A DNA stretch of 64,000 nt, taken from NCBI GenBank assembly GCA_030280995.1, contig JASXTE010000013.1:11377001-11441000 (forward strand). Reading direction: 5' to 3'. Origin of the DNA: Hemileia vastatrix (taxonomy: Eukaryota > Basidiomycota > Pucciniomycetes > Pucciniales > Zaghouaniaceae). This document shows positions 1 through 10,409 of this stretch, one piece after another. The notes under the pieces are model-generated. The model was not told the origin of the DNA. It searched no databases and saw nothing but the letters and a program-made list of their open reading frames with translations. The position numbers and the translations under genes are program-made. Every line of letters begins with the position of its first letter. Position 1 is the stretch's first letter.

Positions 1-2334
1 ACTGCTGTATTCTTTAAATATAATAATGGATATGTTAGAGCAGTTTGTGAATTTGTAGTAATGGATAATAATAATTGTAGTGATTGGTTTATTATTGGCA
101 ATGATTTATTGACAAAATTTGGCATTAAACTAGATCCTGCAAACAGTTGTTTCACCATAGGGGTGAATGGTAAAAGGAAATTCAAAATATGTTCTGAAAA
201 TTCAGTATATGCCATTTCTCCTAGAGAAGAGCAACTGCAAGGTGGAAGAACCACCAATGAAGTGGGTGAATTGGAAAATGAAATCCAAAAGGCCTCTTTC
301 AGTCCTCAACTCTCAAAAATTGAACAAGAAGACATTTTGAGATTGATTTAATCATATCCTATGGCATTTGCTCATGGATCAAATGAACTAGGATTGGTCA
401 AAGACCATGAGATGAAAATCTCTCTAAGCTGTGATCTGGATAATATTCCTGGCAGCTTAAAAAAGAAACCTTACCCAGCATCTCCTGCAAAAAGGAAAGA
501 TATTGAAGACAATATAAAATTGTTATTGGAAATGGGTATTGTTGAAAAAGTGGACACAACACCTAAGTATTGTGTCATTTCACCAGTATTAATCTCTTAT
601 GAAAAAGATAAGGCAAGATTATGCGGTGATTATAGAGCTCTGAATACATATACAGTAGATGATATTTACCCTCTACCAAGGATAGCTTCTATCCATGCTA
701 CCTTACAAGGAGCAAAATATATTTCCTGTCTGGATGGGAACAAGGGTTACCACCAGATTCCTGTGGAAAGAAATTCTCAAAATTACTTATTAATAACCAC
801 ACATATGGGTATATATAAGTAGGTGAGAATGCCATTTGGCCCAAAGAATGCCCCTTCAGTCTTCCAAAAATTGATGGATAGTGTTTTTCATCAGGAAATG
901 GTTGAAGGATGGCTATTGGTCTATATTGATGACATCATAGTGTTTTCAAAGACATATGATGAACATTTAAATCACCTGAAAAGAGTCTTTCAAAAAATGG
1001 ATGAAATTAATATGACTATTGCATTAAAGAAATGTAAGTTTGGATTTCAATCCTTGAAAGTACTTGGACATGTTGTATCTGGATTACAAATTTGTGTTGA
1101 CCAGAATAAAGTGGCAGCAATTAAAAACATTGGGATACCTAAAAATGTAAAAGAGGTTCAAAGTTTTTTGGGTATGTGTGGATATTATAGACAATATATT
1201 AAAAATTACCAATCCATTGCAGCCCCTTTAACAACATTAATCAGGAAGAATGAAGCTTTCATTTGGAATAATGAAAGACAACACGCCTTTAATAAATTAA
1301 AGGAATGTTTAATGTCAGCTCCAATATTAGGACTTCCAGATTTCACCCTACCTTTTATCTTGTACACTGATGCAAGTTTCATAGGTTTGGGTGCTGCTTT
1401 ACAGCAGAAACAGATAATAAATGGAAAATTATCTGAAGTAGTTATCTGTTATATATCCAGAACCTTAAGAAAAACAGAATTAAGGTATGGTGCCACACAG
1501 CTAGAATGTTTAGCCGTGGTGTGGGCTTTGGAGAAACTTCATTACTATCTGGAAGACCAGAAGTTTGAACTTATAACAGATTGCAGTGCAGTAAAATCAT
1601 TACTAAACATGAAAACACCTAATAGGCACATGTTTAGATGGCAACTAGCTGTACAAGAGTACAGAGGAAGAATGACAATCACTCACAGAGCAGGAACATT
1701 GCATTCAAATGTGGATTTATTATCCAGAAGTCCTTTTCCAAATGATGCTGACAACCCAGCTTATGTACCTGAAAATGAGGTTATACATATATTTGGGATT
1801 TATATAGTGGATTTAGAAGAAGAGTTTATGCAAACTATATTGGAAAATTATTCATCTGATAAAGATTTGTCTAAACTATCTACCATTCTTAATGATCCAA
1901 CAAATGCCTCCATGAGTGCATTAATTAAAACCTTGCCTCCAAAGTATAAAAATGCGTTGGAAAAAGGTAAACTATCAATTGAAGATGGATATATATATTA
2001 CAGGAAAAAGTTAAGCAATGTAATAGTAATACCACCTTCTATGAAAGAGTTAATGTTGAGTGCTTGTCATGATGACATCTTAGCTGGTCATTTTGACTTT
2101 AACAAAACATTAACCAGAGTTAAAAATACAGCCTGGTGGATAAACATGAAAGAGGATGTACAAAAATACATTGAAACATGTGACTCTTGTCAGAAATCTA
2201 AAAGATTAACTGGGAAGAGAGCTGGGTTGTTACAACAAATAGAGCAGCCAGAAGCTCCATGGGAAATTATAAACATGGATTTTGTAACTGGCTTGCCATT
2301 AGCAGGAAAAGAAAGTTTCAATTCTTGCTGGGTA

Positions 2335-2595
2335 CACTACGCAATATAGGGGGTGGACTTGCTAGCAAGTCCTCAACCTGAACTCAGATGGAACTCAGAT
2401 GGAACTCAGACTGAACTCATACTGAACCCATACTGAACTCTATTTGAACACCCACCTAAAACTGTTCTTCTGAGTGGTGTTCATTCCTGATTGTATGGCT
2501 CCTTTATCAATAGCTCAATGTGTGTTCAATCTATGGTGAGTTTGGGTCCAAGGTTGCGGACTTGCTAGCAAGTCCGCCCCCCATATTGTGTGGTG
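2335..2595. mobile_element. CACTA-type MITE (non-autonomous CMC/EnSpm-like), 261 bp
   Basis: The insertion interrupts the integrase codons SCW-V-IVDR of element A. It has 38-bp terminal inverted repeats (2335-2372 and 2558-2595) that start CACTACGCAA and CACCACACAA and differ at about four positions. It is flanked by the 3-bp direct repeat GTA (2332-2334 and 2596-2598). A CACTA terminus with a 3-bp target duplication is the signature of the CMC/EnSpm superfamily. Each inverted repeat contains an 18-bp perfect palindrome with core TTGCTAGCAA. There is no coding capacity, so a transposase must act in trans. The superfamily assignment rests on the ends only. Confidence 0.85.
2380..2445. repeat. 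Six 11-bp tandem repeats inside the MITE
   Basis: Six consecutive 11-bp units of the form GAACTCAGATG, progressively diverging (CAGACT, CATACT, CCATACT, CTATTT), occupy the subterminal part of the MITE just inside the left inverted repeat. Subterminal short repeats are usual transposase-binding arrays in CACTA elements; that role here is inference. Confidence 0.75.
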
Positions 2596-3794
2596 GTAAT
2601 AGTGGATAGATTAACAAAAATGCGTAAGTTTATCCCTACCCATATAGAGGTATCTGCTAAAGACTTGGCGTTACTATGGTGGACTCAGATGATGAATACT
2701 GCTGGGTTCCCCAAAGCCATAATCTCTGACAGAGATCCTAAATTTACTTCAGAGTTCTGGACATCTTTGATGGAAGTATCAGGTTGTCAATTAAAATTGT
2801 CTACAGCACACCATCCACAAACTGATGGGCTGGCTGAGAGGATGATACAAACTCTAGAAGACATGATCAGAAGATATTGTGCCTTTGGATTAGAATACAA
2901 AGACAATGAGAAATTCACACATGACTGGGTAACATTAATTCCTGGCCTTGAATTTGCCTATAACAGCACAACTCATTCTGTAACAGAGAAGAAACCATTT
3001 GAACTCTGGCTGAGATATGTACCAAATACCCCAGTAAATCATTTAAATAAACTACCAAGGTTGGATATACACCCTGGCACTAAATCCTTTATTCATATGC
3101 AACAAATGTGTAGAAAGCATGCAGAAGAATGCATCCAAAAAGCATTTGAATAGGAAAAGAAAAGGTGGGACAAATCTCATAAAGAATTTGAATTTAAAAA
3201 GGGAGATGAAGTCCTCATATCAACACTACATTTTAACTTACAAGGTAAAGTTAAATTAAAGGATCCCTTTGTAGGACCTTTTGTAGTAAATAAAATGGTT
3301 GGGAATAATGCAGTGGAAGTCATATTACATGCTCCATATGATAGGAAACATCCAGTTTTCCCTATCTTATTATTGAAACCTTACCATGCAAATGATCCTG
3401 ACTTATTTCCAAAAAGAAGGGGAAGGCCTAAAAAGCAACCTGAAGAAATTGTGGAAAAAGCAGAGATTGAAAAAATACTCAAGAAAAGAATCCTTACTAA
3501 AGAAAAAGGAACTGATTATTTACTAATATTTAAAGGGAAATCAAATGAATTTGATAAATGGATACCTGAAAAAGAAATTTCTAATTTATCCACCCTTCTT
3601 AAAAAATTTAAACAGAAATAAACTTTCTGTTCAACCAGCTGAGGGGTTAAAAAACCAGTACTCATAATATTTTATTATGTTTTATTTCTTTAAAGTTGAA
3701 TCTTTAATGCTACAGATTTATTCTGAATACCTGAAAATTACAAATTAAATAAAATAAAATGTATAACTTATCATTTTTTTTATTGTTTTTTTTT

Positions 3795-3807
3795 GGGTGG
3801 GCGAGGG
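3795..3807 (+). promoter_or_regulatory. Polypurine tract of element A
   Basis: A purine-rich run (GGGTGGGCGAGGG) directly precedes the 3' LTR. The equivalent site in B, C and D reads like AGAGTGAGGGAG, so position and character are conserved. It would prime plus-strand DNA synthesis. Confidence 0.6.
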
Positions 3808-5306
3808 TCAGCCTGTATATCTCCAGGACTGAGTAAAAAGTAATTATAAGTTATGTTAAACACATGAACTATACATGGGAATAATAAATAAGAGTACACA
3901 AATAGTATACATAAGTAAAATTATGATAATACACAAAAAATGCCATTATAACACCTTATATACACACATATATCCACCTTTTATAGGTCTTATGTACTTA
4001 ATATTAAGTTGTAATATGTTAGGGTAATCTTAAGAACCTTAAGTATAAGGCTACATAATTTTTAAGTACACTTAAAGCTGTTATATTCATTGTTTTATGC
4101 AAAAAACAAGAAATGCGCTTTATTTCACTTAAAAGTTGACTATATGCGCTATAAAATTGAGAATATCAAAATTGCGCTTTGACAGATCAATTAGGCTCAT
4201 TTAGAACTATTGATTTGGCTATTTAAATGCATAAAAATAACACTTTTCAAATTTGGTGTTTTTTATGCCAGAAATGGCTTCTGTGTACTGGCCACATACT
4301 GCCTGCTTTTTTCCCGTGTGAATAGCTTCATTTTTAGCAAAGTTAGCTTTTTCACACTATAATTACCCCACATTCTACGCCCACTGTGGGGAAACACACT
4401 AAAATAGGTGACAGGCGCTTATTTAGTGTCCTAGCTTAATTAATAATGCATTGACCTTGTTTATATGCACTAATTTCATTAATAACCTCACTCTTGGCAT
4501 TTTATTTCATCACCACGCTTAAATTCGCCTAATTTTAGTCAAGGATTTACCCGTGCAAGAGCCTGCCAAGAACTGCATGTAGTTACCCCACATCTCACGC
4601 TCTTTTTTAAGTTTTTGGGTGGTTTCTCAGTCAATTTTGGTTATTTTTGAATGGGAATTTCACGTAGTATAATGTCAGGATTAGCCCCATTATTTCTACA
4701 GTCAATCCCCCATATTATTAAGCTATTATTAACCTTAAAAAGTCTCCTTTAGTCTTTAATATTATTGTTTTATACGCATATACTCTCTTTTTGTCTTTTT
4801 CTTTAATTTTGATGGATTTCCCTTATTATTACAGGATTTTGGCGGTTGTTACTCTTCTAATTATGTCATGGGTTACTGGGAATTTTGATGGGCATGTCTA
4901 TTAGTTGTTTAGAGGCGTCATTAACTGTGTATTGGGTGGTATATCAAGGGAATCATTGGGGAACTCAGTGTGTATAAAAGGAGGAGGTTTTTGGGTTGTA
5001 TTTCTTCATTCTTTATTATTACAATTTAACCAATATAACCAAACCAATTACAATACATATCAATTAGTACTTTTATAAGTCTTTTGAATAGTATCTGAAT
5101 TTATATAATCTATTTTTCTACCAACTATAAAGATTGTAAGCCATATATAAGAATAGTGAGAATTATATTACTGAGACCTCTATATTTGATTATATTTTAC
5201 AACTTAGTGGATTAAAACTACAGTATTCATATAGGACCATTAAAATCTTCTAGAAAACTGACTATTCAAGCTAGTTCACGTCCTTGTACTTGACCTTAGC
5301 CTGACA
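3806..5306 (+). repeat. 3' LTR of element A, about 1.5 kb
   Basis: The LTR begins at GGTCAGCC, matching TGTCAGCC of the C and D LTRs with the first bases altered, and its opening 45 bp align with the D LTR. It ends in CCTGACA, like the ACA-ending C and D LTRs. It carries a TATA box at 4973 and no long ORF. The 5' partner lies outside the window, so borders rest on similarity and no target duplication can be tested. Confidence 0.65.
4973..4981 (+). promoter_or_regulatory. TATA box in LTR of element A
   Basis: TATAAAAGG occurs in the second half of the LTR, as in the LTRs of B, C and D. It is the probable core promoter for element transcription. Confidence 0.6.
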
Positions 5307-5545
5307 GTCTCCCATCATTTTAACATATTGGAGGGAGCCCACCCAGTGATCATTTCTATGGACTGGAATTTCTCTTACTGGACCTTCTCTTGATCTGGAC
5401 CATCCATGGAGCTGGACTTTCTTTGATTTTTTAGTTATGATTTTGCTAGATAGTAGTTTTGGATTATTTTATTTTTTTTCTCTTCTTTTTCTTTTAATTT
5501 TTTATGGGGGTTGTTAAAATTATAAAATCATAAATATAGGGCTTA

Positions 5546-5615
5546 CCACATCAGGGTCACCTGGATGTGGGCAAGCATTGGTGGGGAAAGGCTCATCAAT
5601 TTGCTGGGCAATGCT
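5546..5615. repeat. Paired-hairpin unit 1
   Basis: Two stems in series. Stem 1: CCACATC pairs with GATGTGG at 5564-5570, extended by AGG/CCT. Stem 2: AGCATTG (5574-5580) pairs perfectly with CAATGCT (5609-5615) around a 28-nt loop. A second unit 191 bp downstream has the same plan with different stem sequences. The surrounding 5307-5947 DNA is T-rich with no other recognised feature. Confidence 0.7.
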
Positions 5616-5736
5616 ATTTTATCATGTTTATCATTTTATTTTTATTTTCATTAATGTCATTTTTTATTTTTTATTCTCATTATTACCCTTAAATTATGTT
5701 TCTTATTTCAAATCATTTAAATTATTTAAGGTGTAT

Positions 5737-5805
5737 CCACATCAAGGTGCACTTGGATGTGGGCAAGGTATCAGGGATCAGCTTATCAATTGGCTGGGGG
5801 ATACC
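5737..5805. repeat. Paired-hairpin unit 2 (covarying copy of unit 1)
   Basis: Stem 1 is CCACATC with GATGTGG, extended here by AAG/CTT where unit 1 has AGG/CCT. Stem 2 is GGTATC (5767-5772) with GATACC (5800-5805), replacing AGCATTG/CAATGCT. The loop sequence is more similar between units (TCATCAATTTGCTGGG versus TTATCAATTGGCTGGG) than the stem, which changes on both sides. Confidence 0.7.
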
Positions 5806-5947
5806 ATTTGTATTATTTTTTATTTTTTAGTTTATTTCCTTTTTTTTATTTTATTTGTAAATTTTTAATTTTAGTATGTTAGTAGATTTTAAAAAAAAAT
5901 TAGAATTTATAGTTATTAATTTTTATTATTTATTTATTATTATGTTT

Positions 5948-7514
5948 TTAATCTTTTTGCAGGAGCTCATTGTCTGGATGATGAAGTTTCTGGAGGCTGG
6001 TCCAGATTATGATGTTGTTTTTGTTTTTTTTGGGGTTGTGGGAAGCACTGTGTTCTTTGAAGTGCATCCTGCTGGAGAGATTATATGGATTATAATGGGC
6101 AGGAATGGGTTTGGATGGAGTTTCAGAAGAGGAAGAAGAAGAGGCAGGAATGGATTGTTGTAAGGTGTGCTTAATTATCCTAGACATCTTCCAGTGGTCG
6201 TCCAATAGTTGTTTCCTCAAGGTTTTCTCAAATTCATTTAAAGGTCCATGGAGGGCAAAGGCTTTCAGCATGTTTGAACACATGGTGCTGAGGTGTTGTT
6301 TCATGTCTCCATAATCCAGGGTCAAAGAAGTTTCTAGAGGTTGGGCAGCTCCAATAGTAGAGTCAGGAGGAGGGGTGCCAACTAGACAAGAAGAATTGGA
6401 TCAGTAATTATTTTTGTTGAAGAAATTGGATGAATTAATGTGGTACTTACAGATTGGAAGCTCATCAAATTTTTAAGCAGCAGGAATTTGGACTTCTGAA
6501 GATTATGGAATGGTGATAGTAGGTGGATCAATCATGGAAAGATATGGATTCTCTTGGTCTTCCTCTGAAAGGTTTTGAGAAGGTGAACTAGGAGGCTGAT
6601 GTTCCTGGGGCCTAGTTGGAGCAGCAGGTCTGCTGTTGCTGTTGTTAATATTTCTGCTTGATTCAGTTGGATGAGGTGCTGCTGATAGAGTACCAGGGTT
6701 GTTATAAGATGGGGAAGGAGAGGTTGATTTGGAAGCGGATTGATATCTTCTGGATGGAGCTTTTGAAGGAATGGAACTGTTTGAAGAATAGTTGGCTGAC
6801 AGAGGAGAGGTGTAGCTTTGCTGCCTTAACTGGGGACAAAGTTGTTGCTTTGGTGCAGTGTTGGGTGTTCTGGTTTTTCCTGGGGTCTTCTGGAAGGTCT
6901 CCTAGAAGTTTGGGAAAGTTGGGAGTTTTTGGACCTTGGAGAGGTTGTCTTCATTTCTCGGGGAGTAGTGGGAGGTAGTTGCGTTGAGTTGTTTTTGTTG
7001 ATTGAAGGAATTTGGCTGTTTTCTGGCTGTTTTGGGAGGTTTTGAGCCTGATTTTCACTGTCTAGTGAGGCAGGTGGGCCGCCTGGGCGCGGTCTAGAAG
7101 CCTAGGAGAAGATTTTAAAGCTTTTGGAGCTAATTTGGCAGAGATAAAAGCTGTTTCTTGGGAAGTTAACGCAGGCCTTTTTGGGAGAGTTCTGGAAACT
7201 GAGTTCTGGGATCTTCTGGATGGTGCTGAGGATAAAGATGAAGAGGCTGGACTAAGCTCTGGGGATTTGGTAGTGGATCTGGAGAGGTATTTATGAGAAG
7301 GTGAAGGAGGAAGAATAGGGTAGTTGGCATCTCTGTCACATTTTTTCTTTTTGGAGTAGCAAGAATCATAGGCCCTTTTGTAGAATTTGGCTTCAGGAGT
7401 TGGAAGAGTGAATGTGAAAGGTCTGCACATGTGGATGCACTGTTTTCAGGCATAGTCCTTGCAAGCAATGAGGCAAGGAAGAGTGGAGGGGTCAAAATCA
7501 GGGGATCCAGCCAT
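5948..7514 (-). pseudogene. Cys-rich, Ser/Pro-rich protein gene, two exons, decayed
   Basis: Read on the minus strand from an ATG at 7514, the product opens with a Cys-rich segment (PCLIAC, QCIHMC, then SCYSKKKKC, a C-x6-C basic motif like half of a fungal Zn2Cys6 cluster). A long Ser/Pro/Thr-rich tract follows, then a helical C-terminus (TLDYGDMKQHL, FEKTLRKQLLDDHW) ending at the TAA at 5948-5950. A canonical intron fits at 6450-6382 (GTAAGT..TAG, 69 nt). The frame is broken by TGA at 7448-7446 (probably Trp originally), by further stops in the Ser/Pro tract and probably by a shift between the Cys-rich and Ser/Pro parts. Codon-level continuity across the stops argues for a decayed real gene. 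Function unknown; DNA binding is inference. Confidence 0.6.
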
Positions 7515-7666
7515 GATCTGTGGTGAGAAAAGATGATGGAAAGAGATAAGAAGGAGATTTTTGTCAGTGATGGGTAGATGATGAAGTGAAGGTGGAAGTT
7601 CAGCAGGTTGGCTGTAGGTGTATTTAGTATGGAATTGGCTGGGTCTATTTTATGCAAAATTCTGCC

Positions 7667-8063
7667 AGTCCTCCAAGACTTTAAACTGGCCGGTTTCAAG
7701 AGTAGTCCAGCAAGACTTTAAACTGAACACCGTGTTAGCCCCCCAAGACTTTAAACTGAATATTGTTTGATGGTGTAGTCCCCCAAGACTATAAACTGAG
7801 GAATGGGTTTGAAAGATTGGTGGAGGGTATCTACAGGGGAGCCTCTGAATTTAGCAAAGGCAAGTTTGGGGGTAATTGATGGGCTGGCAGCTCTATTCAC
7901 AATTACCCCAGAATGTTAGTTTTTTCTCTGTGTCTTAATGTGGTTGATCTCTGGTTCTGGGTTTATGATTTAGGTTTTGAGTCCCCCAAGACTTTAAACT
8001 GAGGGTTTTTGAGTCCCCCAAGACTATAAAATGAGGATGGTCCCCCAAGACTTAAAACTGAGG
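7667..8063. repeat. Seven copies of a 22-bp motif GTCCCCCAAGACTTTAAACT
   Basis: Copies start near 7667, 7704, 7737, 7777, 7981, 8011 and 8039. Each reads close to AGTCCCCCAAGACTTTAAAC followed by TGAG; spacing is 30-40 bp within two clusters (four copies, then three). They lie upstream of the minus-strand gene that starts at 7514 and downstream of the one ending at 8122. The clustering resembles an operator or protein-binding array; no known family is recognised. Confidence 0.8.
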
Positions 8064-8121
8064 GTTGTTTGTGGTCACATCCTATAGAGGGTGTGGTCAA
8101 TTTTTCTTTTCTGAATCAAAC

Positions 8122-8883
8122 TCAAGTACTAGTGGAATTAGAGAGGGAATCAAGAGATGAAATGGAGTGTTCAGAATTAGCCTTGAACTGGTGAATGAGG
8201 TTTCTTCTGTTCTTAATGTCTTGTGGATCTCTAGCAGGAGTGGATTGAAAGTAGTTTAGCAGAAGGTGTTTCTGTTGAGATGTGTGTTGTTGGAACTTGG
8301 CCTTAATTGTCGGCAAGTGGTTTGGTGTTGGTGGTTCAATGGATCCTACATTGTTATCATAACTTTCAGAAGATGGAGGAACTGAGAAGTCATCAGTTTT
8401 ATAAAGTGGAAAGAAGAAATGGAATTTTTTACCATCAGATGGACCAGGGATGGTGGAACTTGTTGTTTTAGTGGTTTTGTAACTCTTCTGGGAAGGGTGT
8501 AGTTTTTTGATTAATCTGGGAATCAAGATGGATGGCCTAGATCTTTTGATGCTTGTAGAAGATGGACCAGGTTGAGGTGAAGGTGAAGCTGTTGAAGAAG
8601 ATAATGGACCAGGTCTGTAGCAGGACTTCTTTCTGGAGTGGCAGACATCACAGGATGTTCTGTATGGATGGACAGGAGGTGTGATGGTGTAGATTATATT
8701 ATTGTTGATGCAGCATTGGCAAGGACCCATTTCAGAGGCATATTTGGAAAGAAGGTTGAACATAATGGTTTGATGAAGAAAGAATGTGGACATTCTTAAT
8801 TGGAGGGAGGATGTGGTCTTCCAACATTGGCAGGGGCCTTTGTTGTGTGTTTTGGCGCTGTTTGTGCATGTCTTAATTGACAT
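8122..8883 (-). CDS. Cys-rich, Ser/Pro-rich protein, open reading frame of 253 aa
   Basis: This minus-strand ORF has no internal stop. The first 95 residues hold the Cys motifs: TCTNS near residue 6, GPCQCW near 17-22, GPCQCC near 53-58, and CDVCHSRKKSC near 81-91, a perfect C-x2-C-x6-C with basic residues like the first half of a Zn2Cys6 cluster. The rest is Ser/Pro/Thr-rich with a short basic stretch (IKRSRPS) and a Gln/Lys helix near residues 200-235. Architecture matches the decayed neighbour at 5948-7514 and the antisense gene in chromovirus E at 16036-16975. The whole Zn2Cys6 domain is not present, so a zinc-binding role is inferred. It could be a first exon of a longer gene. Start chosen as the first ATG of the frame. 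Confidence 0.55.
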   Translation of the reverse strand: MSIKTCTNSAKTHNKGPCQCWKTTSSLQLRMSTFFLHQTIMFNLLSKYASEMGPCQCCINNNIIYTITPPVHPYRTSCDVCHSRKKSCYRPGPLSSSTASPSPQPGPSSTSIKRSRPSILIPRLIKKLHPSQKSYKTTKTTSSTIPGPSDGKKFHFFFPLYKTDDFSVPPSSESYDNNVGSIEPPTPNHLPTIKAKFQQHTSQQKHLLLNYFQSTPARDPQDIKNRRNLIHQFKANSEHSISSLDSLSNSTST

Positions 8884-9536
8884 CTGTTGAAGAATCGGGT
8901 ATTTTTCTGGTTTTATTCTGTGGATATTGGGACTGCGGGTATGTGGGTACTATAATTGGATAGCCCTGGTTTTTCTATATATTTCATGTGGTGATAATAT
9001 TTTTCATATTCTAAGTTTTAAGGGGTCAATTCCTCATTCTTCAGTTACAAAAGAAAACTGTTTAATTTTGTTTTATGTGTTTTACGGGCTAACCTTATTC
9101 TTAGGGTTAAGTACTTAGTACCATCGGACAGGGCTAATTTAGCTCTATATTTCATGTCCCAATATTGTTATAGTAAAATTCCATGTTTTAAAGGTTTTAG
9201 TAGTTGTAGCTAATTTTTCTAAGTATATTAGGTGTTTTAATTGGTTTTCTGGCTTCAGGGAGGCTGGGCCGCTTCAGGCGGCCCGCCCGCCTCTGTTTTA
9301 GAAGGTTGGGGAGCGCTTCTGTAGGGTTTTTATTCAATTTGGCTGGTACAGGTGCCAAATTTGTTGGGGTGCATGGGCTCTTACATAGTGGTCTGTGTGT
9401 ACATAGTGAATAAGACAGTTTGGGGCAACTTTAATTATCATACAACCATCCGGAGGTGATATCTTTGTTCCTCACTCAGTTTTCACTGTTTTTTTGGCCA
9501 CAATTGGATGTGTTTGTTGCAAGGTTAGTTCTTCAT
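8884..9536. other. Non-coding stretch with a GC-rich hairpin
   Basis: No supported gene. The one marked structure is a hairpin at 9266-9284: GGGCCGC, loop TTCAG, GCGGCCC, in otherwise AT-rich DNA. A related GC-rich block occurs in the opposite orientation near 7070-7095. Confidence 0.5.
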
Positions 9537-9722
9537 TTAACTCAACTTTAGCAACAGGTTCTCTGGTATAGTTTTGCAAGCTATATCAAGTCTTATTGCT
9601 GTCGCTGGTGTGGATTTGCAGCCTACATCAAGTATCTTTGCTTTCTCTGGTGTGGACATTGGTCTACATTTCCGCTCTTTGGTCTGGTAGTCTGTCTGGG
9701 GACTACTTTCTTGTCTCATCAA
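9537..9722 (-). other. Short minus-strand ORF with a 14-residue tandem repeat
   Basis: A 61-codon frame contains two adjacent related units (ILDVGCKSTPATAI and RLDIACKTIPEN), preceded by a partial one (MSTPEKAK). At DNA level this is an imperfect tandem repeat of about 42-45 bp at 9560-9665. It may only be a minisatellite that happens to be open. No family recognised; 9723-9892 holds nothing else. Confidence 0.3.
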
Positions 9723-9892
9723 GCATTCAAGTGTGTTGAAAAGGGGGCTTAGAAAACAGAAACCAACTTACTTTAGCAAGTAAATCTCACTCTATTTTTC
9801 TAAAGGGACAGGGGAGTTTCTCTCTGGTTTTTCTCCAACTCCCTTGGTCAAGACCTATAGCTAGTACTATAGGATTGTCTACAACGGGTGTA

Positions 9893-10335
9893 TTTTAGAG
9901 GTCTGTGGTGTGCAGAATAATGGATGGGTATGAGGTCAATGTGAGGAGGAGTAATGGATATAAAAGGGGTTGGATTGTGGTTTGATATTCCTTTAGAATT
10001 AAATTATAAAACGTATATATAGTTAATAGTTGTAAAGCTTCAGTTTAAATCATTATTATTATATCTTTCCTTATTTTTCTCAGTAATCATTTCTAAATCT
10101 TAAGTCTTTGATTATTGAGTTTCCAACCCTTTGTGAGATCTTAAGAATATTAATATTACCTTTAAAAATATAATAGAATTCTTATTGAACATATCTTGAA
10201 GCAGTAGCTCTTCCTTCGAGTAATCTTCGAATCACTTCCTCGAACATTGCCTCTGTGCTTCGAAGAAGTTTCTAAACTCTCTCCATCTCACTTCCAGGAA
10301 CACCCTCGACCTTGTGCGTATGTCATCCGGTGACA
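9893..10335 (+). repeat. 5' LTR of chromovirus E, truncated at its 5' end
   Basis: It aligns with 18692-19144 from AACGGGTG to the end CCGGTGACA. The first 125 bp of the downstream copy have no counterpart here. Differences between copies include several C/T changes at CpG, for example TCTTCGAATC versus TCTTTGAATC. Confidence 0.8.
9959..9967 (+). promoter_or_regulatory. TATA box in 5' LTR of chromovirus E
   Basis: TATAAAAGG followed by GGTTGG, conserved in the 3' LTR copy at 18768-18776. Probable element core promoter. Confidence 0.55.
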
Positions 10336-10409
10336 GTATAATTTAATTCTCCGTAGTTCTCATTCTTTCGCACTACTACATCCTTTTTCAGGTGTTTTAA
10401 ATTCTTTAA

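Larger units (their letters stand above)
1..3621 (+). pseudogene. pol: Ty3/gypsy element A: protease-RT-RNaseH-integrase, 5' cut by window edge, broken
   Basis: A single frame runs from base 1 to the TAA at 3619-3621. It begins inside the protease domain (the DSG active site lies off the window), then gives RT with an intact YIDD, RNase H, integrase with NMDF, SDRDP and GLAER around its D, D and E residues, a GPF/HPVFP module, an AT-hook-like RGRPKK and a chromodomain-like tail. Three in-frame stops break it: TAA at 349-351, TAG at 820-822 and TAG at 3151-3153. Comparison with C and D indicates Lys to stop and Tyr to stop twice. A 261-bp MITE at 2335-2595 sits in the integrase; insert plus duplicated target is 264 bp, so the frame is kept. 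Dead copy, related to B, C and D. Confidence 0.93.

Noticed and set aside
7667..8063. CRISPR-like array
   Set aside because: Repeats are imperfect with irregular spacers in a eukaryotic, transposon-rich context; no cas genes.
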